Shown here: in pieces, positions 6,836 to 8,365 of the stretch | Layout: every line of letters starts with the position of its first letter | Position numbering within the stretch: position 1 is the stretch's first letter | Assembly (NCBI GenBank): GCA_937859825.1 | Contig: CALMAP010000349.1 | Coordinates: forward strand, 1-8,365 | DNA length: 8,365 bases | Source: an uncultured Terriglobus sp. | GTDB lineage: Bacteria > Acidobacteriota > Terriglobia > Terriglobales > Acidobacteriaceae | Direction of reading: 5' to 3' | Notes under the pieces: model-generated | The model's input: the letters and a program-made list of their open reading frames with translations, nothing else | Database searches by the model: none | What the model was told of the DNA's origin: nothing | Made by a program: the position numbers and the translations under genes

Positions 6836-8365
6836 ATGCCTGCCGTACTGTCTCAGGACTGCCCGATCCGCCCTTACCGGGTTACCTTGCGCCGTGGTCA
6901 CTTCGCTGCTTCCCGGAGAAGGGCAGGCTGCGTTCAGGCCGTGCTCGCCATGCTGGTGGCTCTCGTTCTGAGCGAGCTCTACGGGTGCGGAGGCAGTCCG
7001 GCCACCGTTTCGCTGCCTGCAGCCACGGTCCAGCAGGGGGCGAGCTACCAGAGCGGGCAGCCGTCCGCGGTGGCATTCAACACTGGCGGGCAGGTCACGC
7101 CTACGCTCGGCAATATCGCCGTCAAGCTCACGCCCACCGCCGCATCGGCCAGCGCCAATGCCGTTACAGCGACAGCCACCGCGATCGACAACCTGGGCGG
7201 GAACAGCTACGTCGTCCACTTCACGATCCCATCACTGACGATCACCGTCCCGACCTCCTACGGCATCGTCGTCACCGGTGGCGGCTCGCTCACGCCGTTC
7301 ACCACCGCGCCACCGCTCGTTGTTACCATCCAGCCGGTAGCGGCACTTACCTCGGCATCCCCGGCGACGGCTGCCCAGGGTGCCACCGTCGATGTGACCC
7401 TGACGGGCGTCGGCACCTCGTTCGCTTCGGGAACTACGGCCTCGTTCGGCGCGGGTGTCACGGTGGGCGGTGCCGCCGCGGGTGCGTCCGGCCCGGTTCA
7501 GGTCACCAGTTCCACCATCGCGGTTGCGCACCTGGTCATCGGCAGCACCGCCGTGACGGGTGCCCGCGACATCAGCATCACAACCGGTAGCCAGAGCCTG
7601 ACGCTTGCCAATGGTTTCTCCGTTACGGCTGCGGCGGCTACGCCGGTGCCTCCAGTAGCAAATGCCGGCGGCCCGTATACCGGTACGGCAGGCAAGCCGG
7701 TCAGCTTCTCGGGCGCGGCGTCGACCGATCCGTTGGGGCGTACCCTGACCTACGCGTGGAACTTCGGCGACAACAGCACGGGTACCGGTGTCGCGCCCAC
7801 GCACACCTATGCGTCCGCGGGAACGTACAACGCCACCCTGACCGTCACCAACACGGACGGCCTTGGCGCGACCACGACCGCTCCGGTAACCATTGCCGCC
7901 GCCGCGCAGCCGCCGGTGGCAAACGCGGGTGGTCCCTACACGGGCACGGCGGGTACGGCAGTCTCTTTCAGCGGTGCCGCATCGCGCGATCCCAGAAACC
8001 AGACGCTCACCTATGCGTGGAGCTTCGGCGACGGAGGCAGCGCAACCGGTGTGGGTCCGGCGCATACCTACGCTACGACCGGTACGTATACGGCGACGCT
8101 GACTGTTACGAACACAGATGGTCTGTCGAACACCGCGACTGCCGCAGTTGCCATCACGGCCGCCACTCCGCAGTCACCGGTGGCAAACGCGGGCGGCCCC
8201 TACACCGGTGTCACGGGAACTGCCGTCATCCTGAACGGCTCGGTTTCGACGGATCCCAAGGGCAGGGCACTGACTTTCGCGTGGAACTTCGGCGACGGCA
8301 CAACCGGAACAGGCGCAAGTCCCAGCCATGCCTGGACAACTGCCGGAACCTACACAGTCACATTA
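6836..8365 (+). CDS. Probable surface lipoprotein with TIG-like and tandem PKD domains (3' partial)
   Basis: The frame runs open from the ATG at 6836 to the window end (510 codons) and continues beyond it. The N-terminus has a long basic n-region (RRG, then RRR at 27-29), a hydrophobic core (about 33-46) and a lipobox-like LYGC with Cys51. This suggests a lipid-anchored exported protein, though Tyr at -2 is not typical. A Gly/Ser-rich stretch follows. Residues about 55-165 are a beta-rich Ala/Thr/Val segment I do not recognise. Residues about 168-265 resemble an IPT/TIG immunoglobulin-like domain (SPATAAQGATVDVTLTG to LANGFSV). From residue 273 come PKD domains starting at 273, 360 and 448, each with ANAGGPYTG, then W-[NS]-FGD and AGTY/TGTY-type motifs; the third is cut. 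PKD domains are protein or sugar binding spacers on surface proteins and secreted enzymes. A catalytic or anchoring domain could lie downstream, so function is open: adhesin, matrix protein or hydrolase. The start is backed by GGAG 7 bases upstream, and a stop at 6782 limits extension. Confidence 0.88.
   Translation, partial: MPAVLSQDCPIRPYRVTLRRGHFAASRRRAGCVQAVLAMLVALVLSELYGCGGSPATVSLPAATVQQGASYQSGQPSAVAFNTGGQVTPTLGNIAVKLTPTAASASANAVTATATAIDNLGGNSYVVHFTIPSLTITVPTSYGIVVTGGGSLTPFTTAPPLVVTIQPVAALTSASPATAAQGATVDVTLTGVGTSFASGTTASFGAGVTVGGAAAGASGPVQVTSSTIAVAHLVIGSTAVTGARDISITTGSQSLTLANGFSVTAAAATPVPPVANAGGPYTGTAGKPVSFSGAASTDPLGRTLTYAWNFGDNSTGTGVAPTHTYASAGTYNATLTVTNTDGLGATTTAPVTIAAAAQPPVANAGGPYTGTAGTAVSFSGAASRDPRNQTLTYAWSFGDGGSATGVGPAHTYATTGTYTATLTVTNTDGLSNTATAAVAITAATPQSPVANAGGPYTGVTGTAVILNGSVSTDPKGRALTFAWNFGDGTTGTGASPSHAWTTAGTYTVTL
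7652..8365 (+). repeat. Tandem PKD-encoding repeat units, 261-264 bp each
   Basis: Units begin at 7652, 7913 and 8177, giving periods of 261 and 264 bases (87 and 88 codons); the third is cut by the window end. They are alike at the DNA level as well as in protein: each opens with GT[AG]GCAAA followed by a GCxGG-type stretch encoding ANAGGPYTG. Close similarity in DNA points to duplication within the gene and leaves room for copy-number change by recombination. Confidence 0.8.

Noticed and set aside
6832..7590. 252-codon plus-strand frame starting at the ATG at 6832
   Set aside because: The frame offset by one, from the ATG at 6836, has a better-placed GGAG, a lipoprotein signal and continuous TIG/PKD domains; this one is Arg/His-rich and ends at 7590.
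7232..8065. 277-codon minus-strand frame opposite the PKD gene
   Set aside because: It is Arg/Gly-rich and low in complexity; the plus strand encodes clear PKD domains in the same DNA.

Overview
The window is GC-rich DNA (clearly above 60% G+C by eye) and almost fully coding. It holds five protein genes, two of them cut by the window ends. The gene content (exopolysaccharide genes, a secreted M42-type metallopeptidase, a multihaem cytochrome c fused to TPRs, a PKD-repeat lipoprotein) and the Gram-negative style export signals suggest a soil-type bacterium, most likely an acidobacterium of the Terriglobia. That assignment is inferred from gene style. No rRNA, tRNA or marker gene is present to confirm it.

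Layout. Bases 2-1747 (+) are the 3' part of a Wzz/GumC-type polysaccharide co-polymerase with coiled coil, C-terminal membrane segment and a degenerate BY-kinase-like cytoplasmic domain. Its stop codon overlaps by 4 bases the GTG start of a DUF6492 protein (1744-2760, +), a probable glycosyltransferase-like enzyme, so these two form the tail of an exopolysaccharide operon. After a 115-base gap, 2876-4024 (+) encodes an M42 family metallo-aminopeptidase that carries a signal peptide. Bases 4025-4318 separate this gene from a convergent one and contain two inverted repeats and no gene. Bases 4319-6613 (-) encode a 764-residue exported protein with five CxxCH haem motifs, a beta-rich middle domain and five exact 34-residue TPR units. 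A 222-base divergent promoter region (6614-6835) leads to a probable lipoprotein (6836 to beyond the window, +) with a TIG-like domain and at least three PKD repeats.

Apart from the two exopolysaccharide genes, neighbours do not form an obvious pathway. The common theme is the cell envelope: polymer export, an exported peptidase, a periplasmic redox protein and a surface adhesion-type lipoprotein. I see no IS element, CRISPR array, phage gene, tRNA or rRNA. The less ordinary points are the pseudo-kinase domain, the signal peptide on an M42 peptidase, the pentahaem-TPR fusion and the inverted repeats between the convergent genes.
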